From positions 23,586,742 to 23,650,741 of the forward strand of contig NC_045141.1 in the NCBI RefSeq assembly GCF_008831285.2: a DNA stretch of 64,000 nt, in the 5' to 3' direction. Source of the DNA: Nymphaea colorata (taxonomy: Eukaryota > Streptophyta > Magnoliopsida > Nymphaeales > Nymphaeaceae). The notes under the pieces were generated by a model. That model had not been told where the DNA came from. It made no database searches and saw only the letters and a list, made by a program, of their open reading frames with translations. How positions within the stretch are numbered: the stretch's first letter is position 1; each line of letters starts with the position of its first letter. Shown piece after piece: positions 1 through 11,037 of the stretch. The position numbers and the translations under genes were made by a program.

Positions 1-765
1 TTTCAACGACCCAAATGCATGGAAATCGTGCTTGGGATGGTGATAATTGCTAACAAGCTTGCGCAGGTTGAGGTGGACAGGAACAAAGGCTATAATTGTC
101 TATGGAACGTGAAACCAAACCAGAATTTGAACGGCTCGCCACCCCAGGATGTCAAGATTGTTGAGCAGTTTCTTCGAAACATCGACCAATATGTGCCTGG
201 AGGGCCCTCGGCATTTTCAGGTATCCCTGCAAGTTCGGAAATTGATCACTCTCAAAAGCTCACGTCGATTCACTTGTGTAGGCAATTATCGATGCAGCAC
301 CCACAAGATGATCGCAAGTCTCGGGAAAAAATCGAGCTGTTTTTGTTGGAAACCTTGATGTCCGCAGAACAAAAACTGCAAGACCAAGAACTCCAACTCC
401 AGCAAGTCGGAGAGTACATACAGTCTAAATACCTAACCCAGGTTGCACGAGTGATGGTACACACTATCAACCATGTCTTCCCTGCAGCATCATGTGCCAT
501 CTCCTCCATTAAAGATGGAACTGATGAAAACAAAATTAGGGAGGTGGCGCAGAGCACATTTAGCATCCTCTGTCTACTTGATCCACCCAGAGAACCTCTC
601 TTTCCCAAGCTTGAAGGGCCCAATCATTCGGACAGTGCTTTGAGCAAGGGGTTACCTCCCACAGAGAGACCACCACATAGGAGGAGAAACAATGTCAGCT
701 TTACTTGTCTTTGCGCCTCCATTTCCCAAGTTCACGAGCATTTCAAGGGAGAGGTTGACGCATGA
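1..765 (+). CDS. Unrecognised open reading frame, open to the left edge (partial?)
   Basis: I do not recognise this protein. The frame is open from base 1; the first ATG is at 19 and the stop (TGA) at 763-765, giving 248 residues from that ATG. The start may be outside the window. Residues about 110-145 are rich in Glu/Gln/Leu (LLETLMSAEQKLQDQELQL), suggesting a short helical or coiled segment; the C-terminal third is Pro/Arg-rich (LPPTERPPHRRR). No signal peptide or catalytic motif is visible. Right after the stop lies a T/G-rich block that recurs at about 3020-3185 after another degenerate coding-like region. The pair could therefore be remnants of one repeat family, possibly gag-like, rather than a host gene. 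It could also be the last exon of a host gene. Confidence that it is a functional gene is low. Confidence 0.3.
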   Translation, partial: FQRPKCMEIVLGMVIIANKLAQVEVDRNKGYNCLWNVKPNQNLNGSPPQDVKIVEQFLRNIDQYVPGGPSAFSGIPASSEIDHSQKLTSIHLCRQLSMQHPQDDRKSREKIELFLLETLMSAEQKLQDQELQLQQVGEYIQSKYLTQVARVMVHTINHVFPAASCAISSIKDGTDENKIREVAQSTFSILCLLDPPREPLFPKLEGPNHSDSALSKGLPPTERPPHRRRNNVSFTCLCASISQVHEHFKGEVDA

Positions 766-900
766 GCGAATCTGGTTCTTATATTTTAAGTTTTATTTAT
801 TGTTTTGTTTTGTTTGGATGCAGATCGAAGGAACCTTATAAAGGTGTTTAGGCCTCTTTTGTAAGCAGTCTTGATGAAAAACATGTGTTATCTGCTTTTC
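766..900 (+). repeat. Terminal repeat block, copy A
   Basis: The block starts just after the stop at 765 and contains TATATTTTAAGTTTT, a TTGTTTTGTTTGGAT run and TTTGTAAGCAGTCTTGATG. The same words occur in the same order at about 3020-3185. The pair looks like diverged copies of the end of one repeat, such as an LTR or the 3' tail of a transposed unit. Bases 901-1260 after it are AT-rich with no coding signal. Confidence 0.45.
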
Positions 901-1261
901 TTCCGGATGCACCGTGCACACTAATGGAGGGAAGGACATTTTGGTAATTTATTAAACAAAAGTTTTTCAAAGTTTTTTATTTTTTATTTTGTTTTTACAA
1001 AAACTTTTTTTCTGAGTGAACTAAGGGCATTTAGTCATTAGTCATATTGACACACCAAAAATCATGCATCAATATTGTGCATACAACCAGCTTGGGCAAA
1101 TGGGGAAGAAAGAAGCTTCAAATAACTTCCTTTTCTTTCCTAGTGGAAAAGAAATACAAAATTATAGACTTTGTAAATTTAGAGTGAATGTTAGAACATA
1201 CAAGGAAAGTGAGAATTTTTAGTTCTCTTACCAGGAATGTGCACAATAAAGAATTGAGAGG

Positions 1262-2120
1262 ATCCAATTAAGGTGGATCGAGCTCCTTGATAGTCGCCTG
1301 GCACTCCCCTTCAAGTTGATGCATGTTGAAGTCCGTAACGCCCAACTTGGACACTAAAAACTTGAACTGGTTCCTTCCTAATGCTTTTGTAAATATGTCG
1401 GCAATTTGCATCTTTGTAGGACTGTATGCAGTCTTGATGATCTCATTTTCGAATTAGATGACAATCAAGCTCAATATGCTTGGTCCATTCATAAAATACT
1501 AAATTTGAAGCGATGTGAAGTGCAGCTTGATTGCCACAGTATAATTGCATGGCTTTTCATGTTTGAAGCCAAGCTCTTCTAGTAATGCCTTCAACCAAAC
1601 GAGTTTGCGTGTATAGATTTATTCTCAACTTCTACACCCGAACGTGCCACTACAATTTGCTTTCTTGTTTTCCATGAATCTAGATTTTATCCCATCATAA
1701 CAAGGTAACCAGAGGTGGACCTGCATGTCATTAGGCAACTCACACAATTTGAATAGCAATAAGCTTCAAGTTAATTTTACTTTTTAATGATAGCAAGATT
1801 CCATATCCTATTGTGGCCTTTAGATATCTTAACACACACAAACTGCTGCATCGTGATGAGGTTTTCATGGTGTTTACATGAATTGGCTCAAAGTGTTTAC
1901 AAAATACACTATGTTAACATGAGTAACCGTTAAATATATGAGACGCCCTACTAATTTCCGGTATTTTGAGGGATCTCTAAGAGGTTTGTCTTCGTTCATA
2001 GTCAAGCAAAGTTTCTGGTCCAATGAAAATTCACATGGGCTAGCTCCAAGAAGATGAGAATGTCTAATGTATACTTTCTTTGGCTTAGAAATATTCCTTG
2101 GGATGACCTTGCGACTTCAT
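1262..2120 (-). mobile_element. Ty1/copia retrotransposon remnant (RT C-terminus to RNase H)
   Basis: Read on the minus strand, this stretch gives copia polyprotein motifs in the right order but in shifted frames with stops. The reverse-transcriptase tail comes first, with RKLVGRLIYLTVTHVNIVYF and NTLSQFM (about 1890-1990). A KATIGYGILL-like segment follows (about 1770-1820). The C-terminal RNase H tail ADIFTKALGRNQFKFLVSKL with NMHQLEGE is at about 1290-1400. The frame is broken and the gag, protease and integrase parts are absent, so it is a dead fragment. No LTRs or target-site duplication were identified at its edges. Confidence 0.85.
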
Positions 2121-2198
2121 TTTAAGAAAACATTTTAAGTGGCCCAAATCTTTGATGTGGAACTGAGTTCCTAAAAATGGTTTTAGAGATGATATATG

Positions 2199-2300
2199 TT
2201 AGTTTGTCTTCCTCAGTTTGATCGCTATGATCTAAAGTCTTAAGAGTCCTTAGTTTGTCTTCCTCATATTGATCGCTATGATATAAAGTCCAAGGAAAAG
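2199..2300. repeat. Two-copy 51-bp tandem repeat
   Basis: The unit starting TTAGTTTGTCTTCCTCA and containing TTGATCGCTATGAT occurs twice, 51 bases apart, with several differences between the copies. Confidence 0.7.
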
Positions 2301-2400
2301 TCCCGAGGGAAGGCAGAAAAGCAACGGAGCTTACATTTCTTAGTTCAGGAATTCGATAGTCGCAATCCAAGACCAAATAAGAAAAATATTCATCCAAATG

Positions 2401-3010
2401 CTAGAAAACATGAACATTGTGAAAGAGAAGCTACGGTTGTTGGCCGAGTCGGTGGAAGGAATGAATGTAACATCGAAGGAGCATTATTGAACCCTCAAAC
2501 GCAAGCTTGACGAAGTCGAGAAAAGATTTGCAGTACTGAAAAAAATTGTGGCGAAGGACTATGGAAGAATAGGTCAAGGATGCGAATGAAGCGGTTGCAT
2601 CTCTGAAGGCAAGCCACACCAACATTCTGGAAAGTGCTCTTTACCACAACCAACGAACAACCAGCGTCGGGACCAATCACCAACATGGGTAGCCACTAGC
2701 AACATGGTCAGACGCTGCATTGAAGACAGAAGACTAGTGTCCCCTATTCTCAAACAACTGGGCGGCACCCATGGTTGAAGACGCCAGAATTTTTTCTGCC
2801 GGTGGCCGGAATACCCATCGGTGGGTTTGGGTCGAAGAGCAGTCATCTGTCGCCATGAATCCAGCCTAATACCAAAACCTGAACCCATACCCAACCCAGT
2901 TATTTAAGCCTATATCCAGAGCCAAACTTGAGACAGTTGACCCGAATCCAATACTCTCCTTCCCCAAGTACATGTCGAGGGTGACCCTTTTCCAACCTGA
3001 AGAGAATGAA
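2401..3010 (+). pseudogene. Degenerate coding-like stretch (possible gag-like remnant)
   Basis: From an ATG at 2410 the plus strand reads MNIVKEKLRLLAESVEGMN, hits a stop, then continues as TLKRKLDEVEKRFAVLKK before further frame breaks. The heptad-like charged composition suggests a decayed coiled-coil or gag-like coding region, but no zinc knuckle or protease is visible. It is followed by copy B of the terminal repeat block, just as the frame at 19-765 is followed by copy A. Family assignment is inference only. Confidence 0.3.
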
Positions 3011-3019
3011 ACATGAGAG

Positions 3020-3185
3020 AATGCGGAAGAGATGCAGATCCAGTTTTCATATTTTAAGTTTTGTTTTGTTTGGATCTAGATTTAAGGATTCTTTCTTAGT
3101 GTGTAAATGAAGGTCTTTATGAATCGTTTGTAATCAGTCTTGAGTTAATGAAAACTCTAATCGTCATTTGCTGTCTTTACCCTTT
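3020..3185 (+). repeat. Terminal repeat block, copy B
   Basis: This is the diverged second copy of the block at 766-900. It shares CATATTTTAAGTTTTG, TTGTTTTGTTTGGAT and TTTGTAATCAGTCTTGA in the same order. Bases 3186-4680 after it contain short open frames without recognisable domains; I see no supportable gene there. Confidence 0.45.
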
Positions 3186-4687
3186 TCCATTATGTTTTGC
3201 ATCTCTTTCGATTCTCCTTATTTTAGTTCAGGTGTTGATCGTAGATTGGAGGAGAAGTCCTCTCTTCCACGACATAAGAACTGATCGATGATTAGATCTG
3301 GTTGTGCTACTTTGGGATTGTACCCTCATACATATTTCACCTGCTAGCTCGCCTTTCAGCGTTGATTCTAGCACAAAAGCGCAATAGCATCAACGATCAA
3401 AGAATTTGTTCGCAGCCTCGAGGGCGATCGATGAATGCAGTTGCAGAAGTGAATTTTAACATGGACTGTTTATTTCTCCATTGAATGTAATGGCTGATGT
3501 ATTTGTGAAATATTGAGGATCAATGGCACAAGAAGAATAAGCGGTAACCGTGTAAGGTGGTTAATTTGGCTTATACATGCTTACATTTGCTGAGGAAATA
3601 CATGTACCATCTTCATTTCTTACGTCGCAAGGACTACAAATTCTTTCCACAGCTTTTATCCTTTCAAGTTTTCCCGTTGAAACGCCCAGGTATTCTAATA
3701 CCAGCACAAGCCCGCCCTTGTTGCAGAGTTGGCAGAATAAAAGAGCTGACAGATGCAATGTCTGCACAGGGGACTGATGCACATGAAGTCTTCACGAATC
3801 CTTAGCTGCTTCTCTTTCACAATGTTATCAAGTTTGAGTGAAACTGCAGATAGATGCAACCGCCTTCCTCAATTAAATGTTTGGAAGCAGAGCGCGATTC
3901 CAATACCCAATGTTCTCACGATGAATCTGTTGAAGTGGCCAGTGGTGACTTAACCGTCTCGGTAGATGACATGAAAAAACAAAATTCTGCTGGTCATATT
4001 TTCCGCCTTCTTCGCATCTTTCCGGCAATCGCCGGACATATCTTCAACCTTCTTGATCCCACCATTCATAAGCTTCCACAACTTCCCACTGGGACTGGAG
4101 TGCCTCAATTGGGCAGCAGCAGCAATACGCAGAGCAGTCCTCCTGGTTCATTGACCCAGCTTGCACTCACAAGTAACTACATTAAAAAATAAAAGAACAA
4201 ATCAGACGAGAAGCAAAAAGAGGGTGGCCTTGGTTTTTAGATTGCAACTTCAGAGGTGGTGTTGAAAACAAACTGGTAAGAAAGCAAACAAGCAAAAAAG
4301 AACATAGCGATTAAATGAAGAAAGAGCACAACACTTGAATTTTAGGAACTAAGGAGCAATAAAATAACGTTTAAAATGCTGCGAAAAAAAGCCATATTAT
4401 CTAGTGGCCAGTTAATTAGTCAAGGGAAAAAAAGTCATGGACTATTACTTAAAAATTGTTTCAGGGGAGTTCAATGAAAAACTAAAATCAGTAGCTATCT
4501 AGCTAGAGAGCCCAACGAACAACGATCTAACTAGAAAAGAAAACGATGCGTGGAGTGGGAAAATGATTCAAACTTGTAAAGACAAACTGAACGATTCACG
4601 TGATCGTAGGTTCTTCTTATTCCATATTTAAATGTGCCTTCAGAAAAATCATGCCAATAATGTCTGATCCATTTGATCTACAAGCCT

Positions 4688-4873
4688 CTACAAGACAACC
4701 ATTTTAATCTCGTCCACATTCTGCACTAGGAGACCTGTACATCCAGCACGCTTAGCGATCTCATTCAAGTGTGCCCACTGATAAGCGTCATGTGAACAGA
4801 TATTGATTAAGATTTTCTCCGTGCTTTGGTTATGGCCATGATGATGGATACAATGGAAAGTAAACCTAGTCTC
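4688..4873 (-). pseudogene. Coding-like C-terminal fragment, 61 codons, unknown family
   Basis: The minus strand is open for 61 codons ending in a TAG at 4688-4690. Its composition looks protein-like (HCIHHHGHNQSTEKILINI, then HLNEIAKRAGCTGLLVQNVD). It has no ATG of its own except near the end. An in-frame TAA lies just upstream (4874-4876), next to an AG dinucleotide, so it reads like a last exon or a detached exon copy. I do not recognise the family. It lies about 0.9 kb downstream of the VAP27-like gene on the same strand and could be a piece of a decayed gene. No partner exons were found nearby. Confidence 0.4.
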
Positions 4874-5065
4874 TTATAAGCCAAGGAGGAGGCTCTCAGA
4901 TATACAGATCCATTTCAAAAGTTGACAACTCTGACCGTCTCTCAGCATCAAATTGCCTCCCATATTCTAAGTTTGTAGCTAGCACAGAACAAGAACCAGT
5001 TGCTGCTTTCCTGAAAATGTTGATAAGTGTAAAAGACATTAATAGCAACACGAACCAAAATTATA

Positions 5066-5340
5066 ATGTTTGGATGGCACCCCAAGATGGTACACCAGCT
5101 TTTTCTGGACTGTGGGTAACATCAAAATCAGGTTTTCTCAAAAATGAGTTTTGGGAAAACCTGGTTTTGAAAGGGAGATCGAATAACCTAATTCCCCCCA
5201 GGTTATTGACAAAAAAATGTGTTCTGGATGTGCTATCCAAACACGCAAACCAGTTTTATGACAATGATTGAAAAGCCATTTTTTCGGAAAACTGATATTT
5301 TCAAAACAGTTTTTTTTGTTTTAGGGTGTCACCAAAGTGT
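5066..5340. mobile_element. MITE-like element with degenerate terminal inverted repeats
   Basis: The left end TTTGGATGGCACCCCAA and the reverse complement of the right end, TTTGGTGACACCCTAAA, form imperfect inverted repeats about 270 bp apart. The interior has no coding potential and contains internal GGTTTT/AAAACC complementarity. The size and structure fit a nonautonomous DNA transposon. I could not define a clean target-site duplication. Confidence 0.5.
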
Positions 5341-5808
5341 GCTACGCTATATACTCCAATATGCACGTATGGGCATCCCACAGAGGTAGAACACGAGTGA
5401 AATGTCAACGACAATAACCGTCTGTTGTTCAAACTGTGGCACACAATAACAGTAATGGACAACTTGGGAACGCAACTCATATTTTTTTGGGAAAAATATA
5501 TCTTTCAGTTCGATACAAAAAAAAGTGCCCTTCAATCAACAATAGGAGGTCATATTCCGATTTCCAGGACAAACTAGAGAAACTAGAGAAGGGAATTTGA
5601 AATTTTGAACAACAAAAAGCGAAAAAGAAGAAAAAGGAAGAAAACTGACACAAACAATTGACCAATACACAGAATAAACCAATGCCCGCAGCAAAGACGT
5701 CCATCAAGGCCGGATAATTATCCTTTTTTCTCTTCTCAAGTTCAACCAAGCCAGCAATCACGTTTCTAAGGACTGCCAACAGGATCTACCATGGAAATTC
5801 ATCTCCTT

Positions 5809-8800
5809 TCATGTCCTCCTTATGAGATAGCCGATGAGGATTCCCAGCAACCCGACAATCACCACATACAGGAACGGGATGCCACCGCCCGCTCTACTGC
5901 TTTGCGTTCTCAATAGCTCCTACGGGGCACAGTAATCAAGCTATAAAACTTCTCCGATAACGATGAGTAGTAGAAATGTCATAATTATTTTTTACTTTTA
6001 ACTATAAAATAACAAACGTCAACCAAACGAAGCACGGTATCATCATACTCATCGACAATTCTGGAACTCTTCATATAAAAACAAATTCCTATGAGGCAAA
6101 ATATACAGGGAAAACATGTAATCTAACCTTAACATGGCAGTATTTTGTATGTAGATCCTCTAAACATAGCAATGTTTCAGACAGATAATCACAAGAAGCT
6201 AAAGCCTTCATTTTTTCTATTAATAAACTGAAAATACGACTTATTCGGGAGCACAAATGTGTATGAATCCCTGCATAAATTGTAAAAAGAAAGTCCAACA
6301 CCGATGCCCCCAGTTGCCTGAGACCAGCCATTTTTACCCCAATCGTTTGAACATGAAAGGGTTGTCCGTGGTCCTGAAAGAACCTTAATGCCTTCGAAAG
6401 AGTTTGGATATGAGAATTGAACTACATATTTCTGAGGTGATTTTGTGCAGGAGAGGCTTCATTTCTTGCCACTGAGGCAAGAGAAGTGAATCTTCAAGAC
6501 CTTTACCTTTTTCTGAAGCATTCATCCCTCCTTTGGTATTTTGAGATGTTAGAGTGAGATGACATCCGATGACTCAACATGATAATCAAGAACAATGATC
6601 GAGTTTGACAGGTTAGAATTCGTGGTGACTTCATGGAAAGGTTCATTACCACAGAAATAACTCATCAAAGGCAACATTTAGGTGGATACCAAAATGACCT
6701 CAAGCCAAAAAGAAAGAGTAAAAGTTTGAAATTTGCTCACCAACTAAGTGTAGTGGTGACAACGATTTTAAAGAGGATGAAGCCATTTCACTTGCAATCC
6801 AGCGAGGTTCTAATTTTAAAAGCAAAAGGAAAAGGGACGACAGGTGTTGGGAATTTTGATTTGATAAAAGGCGAAACAAAACAAATATGACAAGGTAGCT
6901 CTACCTGTCTGACACATTCAGACCATTTGCTATAGCTTGTGTTCTAAGCAATAAGCCACCTCTGTTGCTTTTGCATTGCAAATGGCTTTCACAAAAATCT
7001 GATCTGTTACTCCCTCCAAGCAAGATTACAAACAAAGTAAATATATTCCAAAAGCATGTCCTGCATCATTTGGTATCAACACTACTTCCATTGATCAAGT
7101 TAGCAAACTTCTAATATTATGTTAGTCCTCATATCATCATGTGTAGGACTGATCATGAGGGAGGAATCTGCAATTAGTGATATATCAGTTCACTACTAAG
7201 ACCAATGTTGTAAAAGGTGTAGCGTAACGCGTATCGGTTGGGCTAACCTATATGCCGTATCGTAACGTACTGCAAACGTAGTGTAGGATAGTAAAATTAA
7301 TTTTTAATTTAAAAAATATTAAAAATCAGAAAAAATAAAGAAAAATAATAAAAAATCCAAAAAAATAAACAAAAATCAGAAATCAAGTAAAATGCATTCA
7401 ATATAAAAAAGATCATCATACACAAGGAACATTCATGTGTATCAACTATCAACAACACATTTAAAAATAAGAAATCAGAGAGTCAAAATAACATAATAAG
7501 CATCCATCACAATTTTAAACTTGAAAATTTTATAGAATCTTAGGACTTGGAGTCTTAGGACTTGGAGTCTTAGGCATCACAATTTCATAAGTTCAAAACA
7601 TATACTTATCATCTTTCATGATTCAACGATAATATCTCCCAAATCGATGAATCGTCAGTGATTTTTGATGAAAAAGGGCAAAATCTCTCCTCCCACGTCT
7701 CTTGGATTCTTTAGACACAAGAAGAGAAAGAGGGAGGAGTGTTTAAACTTTAAAACATAATGCAAAAAGGGGCCATCGGACCCCTTTTTTGTGTTTTTCC
7801 TTGTATCGTAGGATACGGGCGATACACGAGCGTATCGTGTATCATAAGCATTAAACCTATACGGTACGTACACTAGATGAGCGGTTGCAGACTAGCAGAC
7901 AGTTTGAGTCTTATCTTGGATGTTTTACATAAAAATTATAGAACCTTAAATTAGAGTATACAGCTACCCATGGATTACACTATATATTCGATTAAAACCA
8001 TTAGCAAACTAAATTAATAGATAACCTAAAAGTACCACGACTCACATGTAACACCAACAATAAATTTACAAACAGATAGACTGAAACAACTATTAAGTCT
8101 GAAACAAGAACATCCATAACATACTTTACGAGCTAACAATGCATAACGAATGAAAATTTTTTATCTAATTTCTGAACATAACTGGATTTGGTCAAATTTT
8201 GTCTCCTACATTTTGGATTATATAAACACGGTATAGTGACTACAGTGAAATTCTTTCACTGTTTTTAAGTTGTGTAAGAGTCACATTGCTCTACCTTCTT
8301 TTTTATGGATAGAGCAAATTTTTTTTTTTGGGAAATTTTGGAGTTTCTAAAAAATAAAAATTTTGAAATATTAGATAAATAAAAGTAAAATAAATATGAA
8401 ACTAATAAGAAGACATAAAAAATATCTTGTTAAAATGATAAAATGATAAGGTAACAAATAAAAAAATGAAACAAAAGTTAAAAAAAATGAAAAAAAAGAG
8501 ATAAATTCATTTTTAACATTTTTTAAAAATATAGCGTACTTTTCCCATTTTTTCATTAATACGATATTTGTGGCAATGATCTCTACCCAGATAGAAGAAC
8601 CTCAATGTCTCAGATTCACAATGATGCAACACTCTAAAAGCTATAAAATGGAGCTGCATCCATGTAGAAACAGCTAATGCTGAATCAGTTTCCAGTAGCT
8701 ACCTGAACTAATTGAACAAGAGTCAGTTGCACGTGTTACTACATTAACCACCCAGATTTTTAATTGGATTTGATTTACAACAAATATAGAAGCTTCTACT

Positions 8801-11037
8801 GCAACAAAACCCTTCAAATGCACATTTTTGTTGAATATGTGGAAATAATACGTAAAAAAGCTTTTAGGACAAAGAAGTGCTCATAGAACAGTATGAAGTT
8901 CATATTTTTATGGGAGAAAAGTTCTTTTTTTTTTTTTGTAGAGCATTAATCAAAAAGTTATGAATTACTTACTATAGTTCCGTATGCAGACAGTCATACC
9001 TAAATGCTTGCTTAAGCACGTATCATGCACCTGCACACAAAGGGGAGGAAAGAAGGGGGAACAGACGGAAAGATAAAAATAAACTTACCAGCTCTTGTTG
9101 TAGTTTATTATTTAGTTGAATAACAGAACTTTTCTCTTCAGTTAGCCGCGATATCGCAACCCGTGCCTACAGAAGACCAGATAATCGGATAAAATTATAT
9201 TATATACCAAAAAAATGACTCAAGATTAATAAGAATTCAGGATACAAAACTTGAACTAATTAGCCACTACACTAGAACTTGTTTGATACTAACAAGCAAA
9301 TAAAGGGAAAAAGGAACTAGATAACCAAATTAGTTGAACGCTTTAAAGTTTAAACATACTCAATGTTTGCAAAAGTTACTCTAAACACAACGATAAGAGC
9401 AGTCATCTATTAACGGATGAATTGCTTCTGATTCCAGAAAAAGGGGAAAAAGGAACAGATTTTCAACACAAACATGAGATTCCTTTAGAAAAGATAATCA
9501 CCTAAGACAAAAGAATTGCAGAAAACATAGAAAGAAAAAAACTAAACAAATAGAGGGAGAACACGTATTAGGTGATCAGAATAGTATAATACTATAACCT
9601 AAGCAAGGATCTCAGAAGCAAGATAGTCAGAATCACAAGCAGAAAGCAAGTAGCATATACAAAAATCAGTTGCAACGTTTTCATTATGATCAAACAGGAA
9701 CGCAGGAACATTAGCTAAAATCCAATGGCCAAGTCTTTATGATCCGTCAAAGCAATAGGGTTAAAAGGGGATGCTTGCAAGAAGCCCTCTGCGTGCACGT
9801 AAAGACTAACAAACATAAATACACAGCATATATTTGTACAAGCACAGGTTCACGTAATACAATTCAGAAATTTCACAAAGGAGTACCTCCGAGACCTTGT
9901 CCTTTGAATCAAGGTCTTCACGCAGAACCTACACAGTTGAGATTGAAAATTGATTCTCGTGAGATTCAACTGTTCAAGAACAAGAGCGTAAGGAACCATG
10001 TAACAGTTTTTCAAACACATACACTATCAAATGCCGCTGCATTCCCAATATCCGACAAAGAAGCTCTTGGTGAGGAACCTTCTTCCGATCCCTCTGCAAC
10101 CGGCGATGGTGGCTGTGGCGGAGACACGTACATAACCCTCAATTTACATTCCTCAAGGTGATTCCCGGCGTCCTTATTAAACTGTGTATACGCGAAGCAC
10201 ATATTCAATGAGCAACACATTGACACACAACCCACCAGAGGAATCCACCATAACAAGAAATCAACTAACCATCTCAGGGGTAATATCCTTCTGAGTAGCT
10301 CCATCGGTCGTGACGACACTCTGGATCAAGAATTTGTCCTTACATTGCATGTCCGGAGGAGCCTCTCGTTGGGCTTGCATTGTAACTTGAACAAAAACCA
10401 GCATTATAAACATCAAACGAACAATCCGCTAATTTCCAAATAACTCAAACCGCAAATAATTAAAACGCGAGTAAAAGACGAAGATAAAGGATAATCTTAC
10501 CAACGACATCGCAGGTAGAACGCGGCAAAACAACTCCGGTGTTGGGTCGAACGCAATATTTCTTAGGATTCGTCGTCTTGACCTAACCAATCAAAACCGG
10601 AGCAATTCAAAAGGGAACTTCGGTTTGCAAGAAACAAAAGCCATCGTCCTACTCTGAAAGCACCTCACCAAAAAAAAAAAAAATCATGAGAAAGGAGTCG
10701 ACCAAGAGTATTAAGCAAGCACCTTAAAGGCCACATAATGATCCGTCTGATTCGTCAACTGGAGAGAGCACGAGATCTGTTTCTTCAGTTCAACTTCACC
10801 GGCCCCAAGCCAAACGGAACGGATAAAATCAGAATATGATAATTCAGGCACCAATCCAGCCGAAAAGAAAACCAAAAAACCCCCCAAGCGGAGGGAAGAA
10901 CAAAAGAACCAAACCTAAAAGAGAAAATCCGAAAGCGAAAAAATGAAATGAGGAAAGTTGGGAAGAAAGGAAAAAGTCGCATCACATGGGAATCTGAGCT
11001 CGTTAGGTTGGATGCTGACGAGTTCGCCGAAACTCAT
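5809..11037 (-). CDS. VAP27-like: VAP27-type vesicle-associated membrane protein-associated protein
   Basis: Eight minus-strand exons give 236 residues: 10986-11037, 10723-10793, 10501-10582, 10270-10385, 10023-10181, 9887-9928, 9089-9166 and 5809-5919. All introns are GT-AG and the phases join exactly. The MSP domain spans residues 1 to about 125: MSFGELVSIQPNELRFP, then ELKKQISCSLQLTNQTDHYV, then VKTTNPKKYCVRPNTGVVLP, the stretch that in this family binds FFAT motifs. A Ser/Pro-rich linker follows, then a coiled coil (SRLTEEKSSVIQLNNKLQQE) and a C-terminal membrane anchor (IPFLYVVIVGLLGILIGYL) ending RRT. Such tail-anchored ER proteins tether ER to plasma membrane, cytoskeleton or endosomes through FFAT partners. 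The length matches plant VAP27 proteins. The last intron (5920-9088, 3.2 kb) holds repeat debris. The start follows a purine-rich leader (GGGAAGATGAG) and matches the family N-terminus. It is divergent from the EF-hand gene at 12571. Confidence 0.93.
7205..7880. repeat. Repeat with CGTATCG-type inverted ends inside the VAP27-like intron
   Basis: Both ends of this AT-rich stretch are dense in CGTATCG/CGATACG words. The left part has GTAGCGTAACGCGTATCGG; the right part, at about 7800-7870, has TACGGGCGATACACGAGCG and GTATCGTGTATC. The left edge AATGTTGTAAAA resembles the left end of the element at 55258. The interior also has a 15-bp tandem unit (TCTTAGGACTTGGAG) at 7538-7574. The family is not identified. 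It lies wholly within an intron and should not disturb the coding sequence. Confidence 0.45.

Noticed and set aside
3302-3484. Possible RNase H-like fragment near ATGGCTGATG at about 3490
   Set aside because: Only a few residues loosely resemble non-LTR RNase H motifs, and stops interrupt; the similarity is too weak to call.
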